A stretch of DNA of 64,000 nt from RZYY01 sp036794825 (GTDB lineage: Bacteria; Bacteroidota; Bacteroidia; Bacteroidales; 4484-276): assembly GCA_036794825.1 (NCBI GenBank), contig DAIRGA010000012.1:73033-137032 (forward strand), written 5' to 3'. Shown in pieces: positions 44,817 through 53,769 of the stretch (the stretch's first letter is position 1; each line of letters begins with the position of its first letter). The notes beneath the pieces are model-generated. The model worked only from the letters and a program-made list of their open reading frames with translations, searched no databases and was not told where the DNA came from. The position numbers and the translations under genes were made by a program.

Positions 44817-44881
44817 TAACCTCTAAATTATTTTGCCGTAAAGACGGCATTCAACCTAACATTAACAAAAGGATAATTGAA

Positions 44882-45526
44882 ATGATTACAATCGAACGAC
44901 TGGTTTTCAATCCATTTCAGGAAAATACTTATTTCGTGTATGATGAGACCCTGAAATGTGCCATCATCGACCCGGGTTGCTCCGACAGGTGGGAAAATGA
45001 TGAGCTGGATAAGTTTGTAAAGTCAAAAGGATTGCAACCAGTTGCTCACCTTTATACCCACTGCCACCTCGATCATGTGTTCGGAATTGCGCACGTTCAC
45101 CGGAAGTATGGACTGCTGCCGGTAATGCATCCTGAATCGGTAAAGATCCTGCAAACTGCTCCCGCCCAGAGCAGGATGTTTGGTGTTGACGCAGAAGAAA
45201 TCATCGAGCCGGAATCATTTATTAATGAAGGAGATAATATCCAAATCGGCAACTCGGTGCTCGAGGTTCTTTACACTCCCGGCCACGTTGACGGCCATGT
45301 CTGCTTTGTAAGCCACGAAGGGCGATTTGTGATTGCCGGCGACGTGCTGTTCAACGGCAGCATTGGTCGCACCGACCTCCCCACAGGCGATTTCGACATG
45401 CTGGCCGAAAACATCCGCCAGAAACTCTACACCCTCCCCGCCGACTATCTTGTATATCCCGGCCACGGCCCTCACACCACCATCGGCCATGAGATGAATA
45501 CCAATCCGTTTGTGAGGGCGATTTAG
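44882..45526 (+). CDS. Metallo-beta-lactamase-fold hydrolase (glyoxalase II-like)
   Basis: This 214-residue protein was started at the ATG giving MITIERLVFNPFQENTYF, which is where this family begins; the open frame runs 28 codons upstream. The zinc-binding motif is H60-x-H62-x-D64-H65 (THCHLDHVFG). Further ligands follow in TPGHVDGHVCF (His), AGDVLFNGSIGRTDLP (Asp) and YPGHGPHTT (His). It belongs to the hydroxyacylglutathione-hydrolase-like thioesterases; the substrate is not known. A MITE-like repeat lies directly downstream. Confidence 0.9.
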   Translation: MITIERLVFNPFQENTYFVYDETLKCAIIDPGCSDRWENDELDKFVKSKGLQPVAHLYTHCHLDHVFGIAHVHRKYGLLPVMHPESVKILQTAPAQSRMFGVDAEEIIEPESFINEGDNIQIGNSVLEVLYTPGHVDGHVCFVSHEGRFVIAGDVLFNGSIGRTDLPTGDFDMLAENIRQKLYTLPADYLVYPGHGPHTTIGHEMNTNPFVRAI

Positions 45527-45558
45527 ATTTGGTCAAAATCAGCCTGATAATAATAGGT

Positions 45559-45720
45559 GAGTTCGGTCTAAAATGCCCCCAAACTGCTGATTTTTATCCT
45601 TTTTACCCCTTACCCTTCCAAAGGAATCCTTACGGAAAATGGGAGAACGCTAAAAATCAGCAGTTTGGAAAAGTCCCCATTTGGGGATTTAGGGGCAAAT
45701 GGGCTTTTTAGACTGAACTC
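45559..45720. mobile_element. MITE-like palindromic element, copy B, with flanking direct repeat
   Basis: The ends are 15-bp inverted repeats with one mismatch (GAGTTCGGTCTAAAA at 45559-45573 and TTTTAGACTGAACTC at 45706-45720). The element is flanked by the direct repeat ATAGGTGA at 45553-45560 and 45721-45728, where the left GA also belongs to the terminal repeat. Inside lie the 15-bp inverted repeat AAACTGCTGATTTTT/AAAAATCAGCAGTTT and the CCCATTTG/CAAATGGG hairpin with CTTTTT, shared with copy A. There is no coding capacity. The pattern fits a non-autonomous miniature element with a 6-8 bp target duplication. Confidence 0.8.
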
Positions 45721-45739
45721 ATAGGTGATTTCTTTGATG

Positions 45740-45779
45740 GCATTTACTCATCAAATCAAAAGAGTGATGCTGTTTTTTT
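45740..45779 (+). terminator. Probable terminator displaced by the MITE-like element
   Basis: GCAT-TT-ACTC (45740-45749) pairs with GAGT-G-ATGC (45762-45770) and is followed by TG and seven T residues. If the repeat element is removed, this hairpin lies about 55 bp after the hydrolase stop codon, so it may be the gene's original terminator. The stem is imperfect. Confidence 0.4.
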
Positions 45780-46129
45780 ATCACCACATCAGGCACAATA
45801 GAAGATCTGAAAACTTGATTTCACCATCATTAAATGCAACAAGGTTTCTACCCGGAGAAACAAGCTATTCTGGAGAATGATCTCAAGACAAAAAGTAAGC
45901 AATCAGCCATCAGAAGTTTCACACCTCAGGTTGAGGGTGGATGCCATGAAAAATACCTTTTACTGTTTTGTCCTGATCGTGGCTCCTTTTTCTTGAAAAG
46001 TTAAATCATTATTAATCAGTTATTTAAAAATTGCTTCCATAGTTAAATTATCAAAAAAACAGGTTATTCAAAACAATTTTAAATAATTTCGCCAACGGTT
46101 AATTAAACAGCATTTAAGCATCAGAAACC
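45780..46129. other. Intergenic region without recognised gene
   Basis: This 350-bp A/T-rich stretch separates the displaced terminator from the next gene. I see no convincing reading frame, tRNA or strong hairpin. It presumably holds the promoter of the following gene, but no clean TAnnTTTG element is apparent. Confidence 0.5.
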
Positions 46130-46840
46130 ATGAACAACATTAAAATCTTTGAAACTTTAGGATATATTACGAAAAAAGAGAGACTGGCCTCCATCGAGCA
46201 CGACACTGATAATGCGCTGGTACTCGAAACACGTGAGCCGTATCCGGGCTATCACGGCACAAACGTTCCCCCAAAGTTGATCCCGCTATCCATTTTTCTG
46301 GTTACCGACAAAAAATATTCGGGTGAACAGGTCATTAGATCCACCATGGCAGTGAAAAAACACTATCCCGATCATTTCGACGCCACGCCTGGTATGGTGA
46401 TGCTGCGTAACAACCTGGCTCCGTGCATCAGGATCAAGGATATGGCCTCCTATCACGACATTCAAAGCCTCATCATTGCTTATCGTAAGGCAGGAATTGA
46501 CTTCATGAAGGACAAGATTCTTGAACCATTTGATGGATTGATCAGGATCAGAAAGTACTTCATTCTCAATATTTTGGGTGATGGATTCTATAGTGATGTT
46601 GACAATCCCTCTATGGCTTATTTTGAAATCCCGGGGCTGATTTCCTGGGATATGTTCGAGGAAATTACTTACGGACTCAAGCCAAACGTAGAATACAACA
46701 ATTTCGATGCTGCGCTTGGGGTCTTCTTCACCCCAAAAGGCATAATTGACAACATCCGGATCTTTCATCCTGAAATAAATATTAATGAAGTGATGTATCT
46801 GCGCGACAAATACTTAGAAGAGATTAACCGGCGAATCTGA
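46130..46840 (+). CDS. Hypothetical protein of 236 residues
   Basis: The protein is soluble, with no signal peptide or membrane helix, and starts MNNIKIFETLGYITKKERL. It has alternating acidic and hydrophobic segments and a YFEIPGLISWDMFEEI segment near residue 165. There is no metal-binding or nucleotide-binding motif I can identify. Codon use resembles its neighbours and the frame is long and uninterrupted, so it is a real gene. It stands alone, 290 bp after the displaced terminator and 113 bp before sufS, and its function is not known to me. Confidence 0.75.
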   Translation: MNNIKIFETLGYITKKERLASIEHDTDNALVLETREPYPGYHGTNVPPKLIPLSIFLVTDKKYSGEQVIRSTMAVKKHYPDHFDATPGMVMLRNNLAPCIRIKDMASYHDIQSLIIAYRKAGIDFMKDKILEPFDGLIRIRKYFILNILGDGFYSDVDNPSMAYFEIPGLISWDMFEEITYGLKPNVEYNNFDAALGVFFTPKGIIDNIRIFHPEININEVMYLRDKYLEEINRRI

Positions 46841-46953
46841 TTTACGATGCCGGAAGTCCTGCTGCTTGCGACGGGCGCCTGGTCAACCCATCAGCGATCC
46901 ATCAGTTCTCAATAATTTACTAATTTGCGCCCCTTTTCTAAAAGGCAGATTTA

Positions 46954-48174
46954 GTGAATAAGAAACTTCAAGATATAAGAGGTCAGTTTCCGGTACTGGA
47001 ACGGCAGATCTATGGCAGGCCATTCGCATATTTCGACAATGCTGCCACCACGCAGAAGCCCATGAGGGTAATTGACCGGCTGAAAAAGTATTACGAATCA
47101 GAAAACAGCAACGTTCACCGCGGCGTGCATTTTCTCAGTCAGGAAGCTACCTCAGCCTTTGAGCAGGCAAGGATCAGAATTTCAGGATTTATAAATGCCG
47201 CATCGCCTTCCGAAATCATCTTTACCAAAGGCACCACCGAATCCATCAACCTGGTGGCCAATGCTTATGGCAATAAATTTCTCGGCAAAGACGACGAAAT
47301 CCTGATCACCTGGATGGAACATCACAGCAATATTGTGCCCTGGCAGTTGCTTTGCGAACGAACGGGCACCAGGCTAAAAGTTTGTCCGGTGACGCGGTCG
47401 GGTGAGCTGATCGCGGAGACTTTTGAACAGTTGCTCAGCGAGCGTACAAAGCTGGTTGCGTTTACCCATGTATCCAACGCCCTCGGAACTATCAACCCGG
47501 TAAAAGAAATCATTGCCAAAGTCCGAAAAACAGGCGCTGTTGTATTACTCGACGGTGCGCAGGCAGTTTCGCACATGGAGGTAGACGTCAGGGATCTGGA
47601 TTGCGATTTTTATTGCTTTTCGGGTCACAAGATGTATGGCCCAATGGGGATTGGTGTGCTTTACGGAAAAGAGACATTGCTCGAAAAAATGGAACCTTAC
47701 CAGGGTGGAGGTGAGATGATCGCGACCGTAACTTTCGAAAAAACCACCTACAACCAGTTACCTTTTAAGTTCGAAGCCGGAACACCTAATGTATCCGGGG
47801 TGCTGGGGCTGGAAGCTGCATTGACATTTATCGAAGAAACCGGATTCGAATTCATTAAAAATCAGGAAGATGACCTGCTGAATTATGGAACTGGAAGCCT
47901 CAGCGAAATAGAGGGAATTTTGTTCTACGGCCAGGCAAGAAGCAAAGCCGGAGTAATTTCATTCAATATCGAAGGGATTCACCCGTATGATATCGGCACA
48001 CTAATGGACAAAATGGGTGTTGCGGTGCGTACTGGTCATCTTTGCACTCAACCATTGGTGGATTTCTTTGGAATCCAGGGCTTTATCCGGGCATCATTCG
48101 CCGTTTACAATACGCGCAGTGAAATTGATTTGCTCTGCGAAGCAATCAAAAAGTCGCGGGATATGTTATTGTAA
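46954..48174 (+). CDS. sufS: SufS-type cysteine desulfurase
   Basis: This 406-residue fold-I PLP enzyme takes sulfur from cysteine for Fe-S cluster assembly. Signatures are YFDNAATTQKP near the start, the PLP lysine K226 in SGHKMYGPMGIG, and the persulfide-forming C364 in RTGHLCTQPL, in the short-loop form typical of group II (SufS) enzymes that need SufE. It uses a GTG start; no in-frame ATG occurs before the conserved N-terminus. Its stop overlaps the sufE ATG by one base, which implies coupled translation. Confidence 0.95.
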   Translation: MNKKLQDIRGQFPVLERQIYGRPFAYFDNAATTQKPMRVIDRLKKYYESENSNVHRGVHFLSQEATSAFEQARIRISGFINAASPSEIIFTKGTTESINLVANAYGNKFLGKDDEILITWMEHHSNIVPWQLLCERTGTRLKVCPVTRSGELIAETFEQLLSERTKLVAFTHVSNALGTINPVKEIIAKVRKTGAVVLLDGAQAVSHMEVDVRDLDCDFYCFSGHKMYGPMGIGVLYGKETLLEKMEPYQGGGEMIATVTFEKTTYNQLPFKFEAGTPNVSGVLGLEAALTFIEETGFEFIKNQEDDLLNYGTGSLSEIEGILFYGQARSKAGVISFNIEGIHPYDIGTLMDKMGVAVRTGHLCTQPLVDFFGIQGFIRASFAVYNTRSEIDLLCEAIKKSRDMLL

Positions 48175-48635
48175 TGATTAAAAATTTGACAATGAATGCA
48201 ATAGAAGAAAAAGGATTACAACTTGTCGGTGAATTTAGCCTCTTTGGCGACTGGCTCGAAAAGTACAATTACCTGATCGAAATGGGTAAAGATTTGCCTA
48301 TAATTGACCCGAAATACAAAATCAAAAACAACCTCATCACCGGCTGCCAGTCGAATGTGTGGCTGCATGCCGAGTTCAGGGATGGCCGCGTCTATTTTAC
48401 CGCCGACAGTGATGCAGTGATTACCAAAGGCATCGTAAACCTGCTGATAAAAGCGCTTTCGGGAGCAACGCCGGAGGAGATCATCAACGCTAATCTCGGG
48501 TTTATTGATGAGATCGGGCTGAAGGAACATCTTTCGCCAACAAGGTCTAATGGACTGGTTTCGATGATAAAACAAATGAAACTATATGCACTTGTTTTTA
48601 AAACCAAAACTGAAGCGAAGGAGGAGCAGGCATGA
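48174..48635 (+). CDS. sufE: SufE sulfur-acceptor protein
   Basis: This 153-residue protein (or 147 from the second ATG at 48192) has the SufE active-site cysteine C58 in TGCQSNVWLHAE and the typical GDWLEKYNYLIEMGKDLP opening and LGFIDEIGLKEHLSPTRSNGL segment. It takes persulfide sulfur from SufS and passes it to the scaffold. The SufBCD scaffold genes are not in the window. The last 4 bp overlap the next gene (ATGA). Confidence 0.95.
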   Translation: MIKNLTMNAIEEKGLQLVGEFSLFGDWLEKYNYLIEMGKDLPIIDPKYKIKNNLITGCQSNVWLHAEFRDGRVYFTADSDAVITKGIVNLLIKALSGATPEEIINANLGFIDEIGLKEHLSPTRSNGLVSMIKQMKLYALVFKTKTEAKEEQA

Positions 48636-48955
48636 GTGAAATGACACACAAAAATGAGATCAGAGAGCATATCATCGAGCAACTCAGGACGATTTTTGAT
48701 CCTGAAATTCCAGTGAATATCTATGAACTTGGTCTCATTTACGAAATCAATATTTCGGATGATAACCGGGTTCATGTGCTGATGACGCTAACCTCGCCCA
48801 ATTGTCCGGCAGCCGAGAGTTTGCCGATGGAGGTCAACATGAAGGTTCTGGGAGTAAAGGGCGTGACCGGCGTTGATGTGGAACTCACTTTCGAGCCACC
48901 CTGGGACGAGGATATGCTATCGGACGAGGCAAAACTGGAGTTGGGAATGTTTTAA
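48632..48955 (+). CDS. MIP18/DUF59-family Fe-S assembly protein (SufT-like)
   Basis: This 107-residue protein has the DUF59 signatures DPEIPVNIYELGLIYEI and MTLTSPNCPAAESLP with the conserved cysteine, and ends with VELTFEPPWDEDMLSDEAKLELG. Proteins of this family help in Fe-S cluster maturation and often end SUF operons. The overlap with sufE (ATGA) supports the same role. A GGAGGAG sequence just upstream of the ATG looks like a Shine-Dalgarno site, unusual in this window, but it may be only coding sequence of sufE. Confidence 0.92.
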   Translation: MSEMTHKNEIREHIIEQLRTIFDPEIPVNIYELGLIYEINISDDNRVHVLMTLTSPNCPAAESLPMEVNMKVLGVKGVTGVDVELTFEPPWDEDMLSDEAKLELGMF

Positions 48956-49065
48956 ATGAAAATCCGCGGATGTTTCCGATGACTGATTATAGTCCTGATA
49001 AACAGAAACATAAAGAGTTGTTTTATTGAAATTGCCTGCTTTTAGAACAATTTTGAAGTTGAATT

Positions 49066-50991
49066 ATGGATGAAAAATCCCCGAAATATTTACCCATCAT
49101 CAATTCCCCGGCTGACCTGAAAAAGCTGGAGGATTCATCACTTCCAGCGGTTTGTGAGGAATTGAGGGAATTTATTATTGATGCCGTTTCTTGCAATCCG
49201 GCTCACCTCGGCGCAAGCCTCGGCGTGGTGGAGCTCACGGTATCGCTGCATTATGTGTTCAACGCTCCCGATGATAAAATCATATGGGATGTTGGCCACC
49301 AGGCCTATGGCCACAAGATTCTTACCGGCAGGCGCGATGTTTTCCATTCCAATCGTAAACAGCATGGCATCAGTGGATTTCCAAAAATGTCAGAAAGCGA
49401 ATACGATGCATTCGGGGTGGGGCACTCTTCCACTTCGATATCTGCAGCATTGGGAATGGCTGTTGCAGCCCGGATGAGAGGCATTAACGACCGGCATCAT
49501 ATTGCTGTGATCGGCGACGGCGCCATGACCGGTGGTATGGCCATCGAAGCCCTGAATAATGCCGGCGTAAACAATCCTAATTTGCTCATCATCCTGAACG
49601 ACAACGGAATTGCCATTGATAAAAACGTTGGTGCAATAAAGGATTACCTGGCCAACATTGTGACATCGAAGACTTATAACCGGCTGAAAGACAAAGTTTG
49701 GCGGTTGCTCGGCGGTGGAACGAAATACGGCGCTAACACCCGCGCCATTGTAAAGCAGGTGGGAAACGCGGTAAAAGGCAGCATCCTCGGACGAAGCAAT
49801 CTTTTCGAAGCGTTCAATTTCCGCTATTTTGGACCGGTGGATGGAAATGATGTCCTGCGTTTGACCAAGTTGCTGCGCGACATAAAGAATATTCCCGGCC
49901 CAAAGTTGCTGCATATCATCACAACCAAAGGAAAGGGGCTGGAAATCGCTGAAAAACAACCGGTTATATACCATGCTCCGCCATCTACCTTCAACAAGAA
50001 AACGGGTGAACTCACTGAAACCGAACCCTGCGATCATGTTCAGCCCCCAAAATATCAGGTGGTTTTTGGCAAAACCATGATCGAGCTGGCCGAACTGAAT
50101 CCAAAAATCATCGGAATCACTCCGGCAATGCCCAGCGGTTGTTCACTCGATATGATGATGAACAAAATGCCGCACCGCACTTTTGATGTCGGAATTGCAG
50201 AGCAGCACGCCGTTACGTTTGCCGCCGGAATGGCTGCCGAAGGATTTTTACCGTTCTGCAACATCTACTCCACCTTCATGCAGCGTGCTTACGACCAGGT
50301 GATCCATGATGTGGCGTTACAAAATTTAAATGTCGTTTTCTGCCTCGACCGTGCCGGGCTTGTTGGCGAGGATGGCCCCACACATCATGGCGCTTTCGAC
50401 CTGGCCTATCTGCGCACAGTGCCGGGTATGACCATTTGTGCTCCGATGAACGAGCAGGAGCTGCGAAATATGATGTTCACCGCTCAGCTGAAAGATAAAG
50501 GTCCGTTTGCCATCAGGTATCCTAAAGGCAGAGGAACCATACCAAAATGGAAAACCCCGTTCGAAGAACTTGAAGTGGGTAAAGGACGCATACTCCGGCA
50601 GGGTAAAGACCTTGCCATAATCTCCATAGGACATATTGGTAATGAGGTTGTTAAAGCTATCAACGTGCTCCAAAAAGAGGGGCTATCTGCATTTCATGCA
50701 GATATCAGATTTTTAAAACCATTGGATAAATCCCTGCTTATCAGTGTTTTTCAAAATTTCGAAAATATCATAACTGTCGAAGATGGTGTTATCACAGGCG
50801 GGCTGGGTTCTGCAGTGCTCGAACTGATGAATGATGAAGGATACCATCGTAAAGTGATAAGGCTTGGTATTCCTGACCGTTTCATCGAACATGGAGACCG
50901 GCAACAGCTCTGGAAAGACTGTGGCTATGATGAAACTGGAATTTGCAGTGCTGCACGTATTCTTGCCGGAAAACAAATAATTTCAGTATGA
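49066..50991 (+). CDS. dxs: 1-Deoxy-D-xylulose-5-phosphate synthase
   Basis: This 641-residue thiamine-diphosphate enzyme makes DXP from pyruvate and glyceraldehyde 3-phosphate, the first step of the MEP isoprenoid pathway. HLGASLGVVELTVSLHYVF, DVGHQAYGHKILTGR, the TPP/Mg motif GDGAMTGGMAIEALNNAG, and FDVGIAEQHAVTFAAGMA with the catalytic glutamate, then DRAGLVGEDGPTHHG, are all present. The length is standard. Its stop overlaps the start of the TauE-type gene (ATGA), so the two are co-translated. Confidence 0.95.
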   Translation: MDEKSPKYLPIINSPADLKKLEDSSLPAVCEELREFIIDAVSCNPAHLGASLGVVELTVSLHYVFNAPDDKIIWDVGHQAYGHKILTGRRDVFHSNRKQHGISGFPKMSESEYDAFGVGHSSTSISAALGMAVAARMRGINDRHHIAVIGDGAMTGGMAIEALNNAGVNNPNLLIILNDNGIAIDKNVGAIKDYLANIVTSKTYNRLKDKVWRLLGGGTKYGANTRAIVKQVGNAVKGSILGRSNLFEAFNFRYFGPVDGNDVLRLTKLLRDIKNIPGPKLLHIITTKGKGLEIAEKQPVIYHAPPSTFNKKTGELTETEPCDHVQPPKYQVVFGKTMIELAELNPKIIGITPAMPSGCSLDMMMNKMPHRTFDVGIAEQHAVTFAAGMAAEGFLPFCNIYSTFMQRAYDQVIHDVALQNLNVVFCLDRAGLVGEDGPTHHGAFDLAYLRTVPGMTICAPMNEQELRNMMFTAQLKDKGPFAIRYPKGRGTIPKWKTPFEELEVGKGRILRQGKDLAIISIGHIGNEVVKAINVLQKEGLSAFHADIRFLKPLDKSLLISVFQNFENIITVEDGVITGGLGSAVLELMNDEGYHRKVIRLGIPDRFIEHGDRQQLWKDCGYDETGICSAARILAGKQIISV

Positions 50992-51773
50992 GCTGGTTCG
51001 AGATAATTTCCCTCACAATTTCAGGGTTGTTGGCCGGATTTGTAAATACGCTTGCCGGCGGTGGTTCGATTGTCTCTTTCTCGGTGCTTATCATGCTCGG
51101 TTTGCCCCCGGCGGTAGCCAACGGCACCAACCGTATCAATGTCCTAATCCAGACCATTACCGCCACTTCAAGTTTCAAACACCAAAAAGTACTTGACACA
51201 CGCAAGGCGCTTTGGCTGGGTATTCCGGCGATGCTTGGCTCCATTGCCGGCGCATGGATTGCCGCCGACATCAATCAGATCATCTTCGAAAGAGCAGTGG
51301 GTGTGATTTTGCTCCTCATGCTGGTTTTCATTCTTTACAACCCAGATGCATGGGTCAAAGGACGAAAAGACCTGGTTGAAGCCAAAGTAAACTGGAAACA
51401 GATTGTCATTTTTTTCCTTATCGGTGTGTATGGTGGCTTTATCCAAATCGGGGTTGGCTATTTTCTGCTGGCAGGAATTGTACTCAGCGCCGGCTACGAA
51501 CTGGTGAAAGCCAATGCCATAAAAGTATTGATAGTACTGCTTTACACACCGTTCGCTCTGGTAGTTTTCCTGATTAATGACCAAATCCACTGGGCTTACG
51601 GGCTGATGATGACTTTCGGAACGGTAGCAGGTTCATACCTCGCCGCCCGCATGGCAGTAAAAAAAGGAGCAAAATTCGTCCAGTGGATAATGATAATCTT
51701 CATCCTGGTCACAACCGCCGACCTCTTTGGATTGGTTGACATAAAAGGTATCATTTTACAACTAAATCAATAG
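50988..51773 (+). CDS. TauE/SafE-family anion transporter
   Basis: This is a 261-residue polytopic membrane protein if started at the ATG overlapping the dxs stop; the longer frame would begin inside dxs. The TauE/SafE hallmarks are the N-terminal SGLLAGFVNTLAGGGSIVSF and the second half-repeat GVYGGFIQIGVGYFLL, giving an inverted-repeat topology of about eight helices. The family exports or imports sulfonates, sulfite or other organic anions. The substrate here is unknown, and translational coupling to dxs does not reveal it. Confidence 0.88.
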   Translation: MSWFEIISLTISGLLAGFVNTLAGGGSIVSFSVLIMLGLPPAVANGTNRINVLIQTITATSSFKHQKVLDTRKALWLGIPAMLGSIAGAWIAADINQIIFERAVGVILLLMLVFILYNPDAWVKGRKDLVEAKVNWKQIVIFFLIGVYGGFIQIGVGYFLLAGIVLSAGYELVKANAIKVLIVLLYTPFALVVFLINDQIHWAYGLMMTFGTVAGSYLAARMAVKKGAKFVQWIMIIFILVTTADLFGLVDIKGIILQLNQ

Positions 51774-51775
51774 CT

Positions 51776-52780
51776 ATGAAAAATGCAATCTTACTGCTGA
51801 CAGCGATGGTTTCGCTGTTCCTGTTTTCGTGTAAAAATCAGGTGAAAGAAGAAAAATCAGAAATCCCGGCCCGACCTGATTGGGTAATAGTGGTTCATGG
51901 CGGGGCAGGCTACATTAACCCTGAAACATTTACCGCTGAGAACGGAGTGCTGCACAAAGAACGGCTGACTGCTGCGCTGAAAACCGGCGGCGAAATTCTT
52001 GAAAGTGGCGGTTCAGCGCTCGATGCGGTGGAAGCGGCAATCCGGATCATGGAGGATTCTCCCTATTTCAATGCCGGGCGTGGTGCAGTTTTCAATGCCG
52101 ATGGAGTAAACGAACTGGATGCCTCCTTCATGGATGGCAAGTCTGGGAAAGCTGGCGCTGTGGCCAATGTCACCGTAATAAAAAATCCGATTTCAGCCGC
52201 CCGCAAAGTCATGGAGGAAACCAAACATGTTATGCTGATTAAGCAGGGCGCCGAAAAATTTGCTGCTGAACAGGGGCTGGAAATCGTTGACCCGTCTTAT
52301 TTTTTCACCCAGGAAAGCTGGGATGAACATATCAACGAACTGGTCAAACAGGACCAGGCACGAAGGGGAACCGTGGGTTGCGTAGCTTTGGACAAAAATG
52401 GCAATCTCGCTGCCGGCACCTCCACCGGCGGTATGACCAATAAGAAGTTCGGCCGTGTTGGCGACTCCCCGATCATTGGCGCAGGCACCTTTGCCGATAA
52501 CAACACCTGCGCGGTTTCTGCCACAGGTCACGGCGAGTTTTTTATTCGCAACGTGGTGGCCTATGACATTGCTGCCCGCATGAAATACCTGAACGAACAC
52601 ATTTCCGAAATCGCTGACGACATCATCAACAAAAAACTGAAATCTCTTGGCGCTGGCGGTGGAGTAATTGCATTGGACAAAAACGGGAATATCGCCATGC
52701 CATTCAACACTTCGAGCATGCACCGCGGATTTATAAAAGCCGGTGAGGAGCCGCAGGTTTTTATTTTTAAAGATAGATAG
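51776..52780 (+). CDS. Lipoprotein isoaspartyl peptidase/L-asparaginase (Ntn hydrolase)
   Basis: This 334-residue plant-type asparaginase has VVHGGAGY near residue 40, EAAIRIMEDSPYFNAGRGAVF, and the autocleavage site before T199 in RRGTVGCVALDKNGNLAAGTSTGG, where the threonine becomes the nucleophile. The enzyme removes isoaspartyl dipeptides or hydrolyses asparagine. The N-terminus is a signal peptide with lipobox FSC (about residue 19), so it acts outside the cytoplasm on a lipid anchor; most E. coli IaaA-type relatives are cytoplasmic or periplasmic. It starts 2 bp after the TauE-type gene. Confidence 0.93.
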   Translation: MKNAILLLTAMVSLFLFSCKNQVKEEKSEIPARPDWVIVVHGGAGYINPETFTAENGVLHKERLTAALKTGGEILESGGSALDAVEAAIRIMEDSPYFNAGRGAVFNADGVNELDASFMDGKSGKAGAVANVTVIKNPISAARKVMEETKHVMLIKQGAEKFAAEQGLEIVDPSYFFTQESWDEHINELVKQDQARRGTVGCVALDKNGNLAAGTSTGGMTNKKFGRVGDSPIIGAGTFADNNTCAVSATGHGEFFIRNVVAYDIAARMKYLNEHISEIADDIINKKLKSLGAGGGVIALDKNGNIAMPFNTSSMHRGFIKAGEEPQVFIFKDR

Positions 52781-52818
52781 AGTCCTGATCGTGGAATTTC
52801 TTCAGTTGATGCAACATC

Positions 52819-53769
52819 ATGATTATCAGCTTGATTATCATCCGGTTAAAACAGTTTTACCGCAACCTGAGTGAAGCCGGACTGGTAAGGAGTGTTTTTC
52901 TGCTGCTTGTCGTCCTGCCGCTCGTTTTGTACTTTATTGCCAAAAAAGCCGAAACAAATACTGATGGCTTTCTGATAACAGCCCTGGCCAGTGCAGTTCT
53001 TTTTGTCATTCACAGCCAGCGGAAAGATTATCAACTGATCCGGAAAATTGCCTCAAACCCCCCGGGAATTTTCTTCATCGAATATGTTGTCCTTACGATA
53101 TCCCTACCTTTCATACTAATTTTCAATGAATTGTATGTACCTTCAGCAGCCTTTATCCTGCTGGTCGGCATTATCTCTTTTCATATTCCCAGCGCAGCCA
53201 CTTTTGCAAATTATAACCCGGTAATACGGTTTATTCCTGACAAACTTTTCGAGTGGAAAAGCGGAGTCAGAAAGAGTTTCATATTTATTGCCATATTGTG
53301 GCTCCTTGGTTTATTTGGATTTGTACACATTGCTTTTTCCGCCGTTTCTGCAATCCTTCTTACAATGACAATTTCAACATTTTATACTTTTTTTGAGCCC
53401 CGGCAAATCCTTATGGCCGATGAAGTTACTGAAAATGAATTTCTTAGGTCAAAATTAAGAGATCATCTAATGTTCTTTGCAAAATTTCTGCTGCCAGTTG
53501 CCATGATCGCATTAGTTCACCCTGAGAAATGGATGTATATCCTTGCAGCCTATTTTTCCGCAGTCAATTGCCTGGCATTTGCCATTTTATGGAAATATGC
53601 CTACTATTACCCAAACGGGAAATCAAACCTGATTGGCATCCTGGCTCCGCTGGTTTGCATGGTCTCAGTTGTCTTGCCACTGGGGTTTATAATATTGAGC
53701 ATCAATTTAATACTTTACAGAAAAGCCAAAACCAATTTAAAACCATACCTGGATGCTAACCGCCGATAA
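52819..53769 (+). CDS. Multi-spanning membrane protein, ABC permease partner
   Basis: This 316-residue hydrophobic protein has about eight predicted membrane helices, starting with VFLLLVVLPLVLYFIA (about 26-41). I see no recognisable motif, but the gene overlaps the following ABC ATPase by 17 bp, which strongly suggests that it is the ABC-2-type membrane subunit. It lies 38 bp after the asparaginase gene. The transported substrate is unknown. Confidence 0.72.
   Translation: MIISLIIIRLKQFYRNLSEAGLVRSVFLLLVVLPLVLYFIAKKAETNTDGFLITALASAVLFVIHSQRKDYQLIRKIASNPPGIFFIEYVVLTISLPFILIFNELYVPSAAFILLVGIISFHIPSAATFANYNPVIRFIPDKLFEWKSGVRKSFIFIAILWLLGLFGFVHIAFSAVSAILLTMTISTFYTFFEPRQILMADEVTENEFLRSKLRDHLMFFAKFLLPVAMIALVHPEKWMYILAAYFSAVNCLAFAILWKYAYYYPNGKSNLIGILAPLVCMVSVVLPLGFIILSINLILYRKAKTNLKPYLDANRR

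Noticed and set aside
45529..45711. Open frame of 60 codons on the plus strand
   Set aside because: It lies inside the MITE-like element and just translates its palindromes. The start is in the gene's 3' flank.
48613..48634. GGAGGAG as a true Shine-Dalgarno site for the DUF59 gene
   Set aside because: It falls within sufE coding sequence (Glu codons), and other genes in the window do not use such sites. Kept only as a remark.
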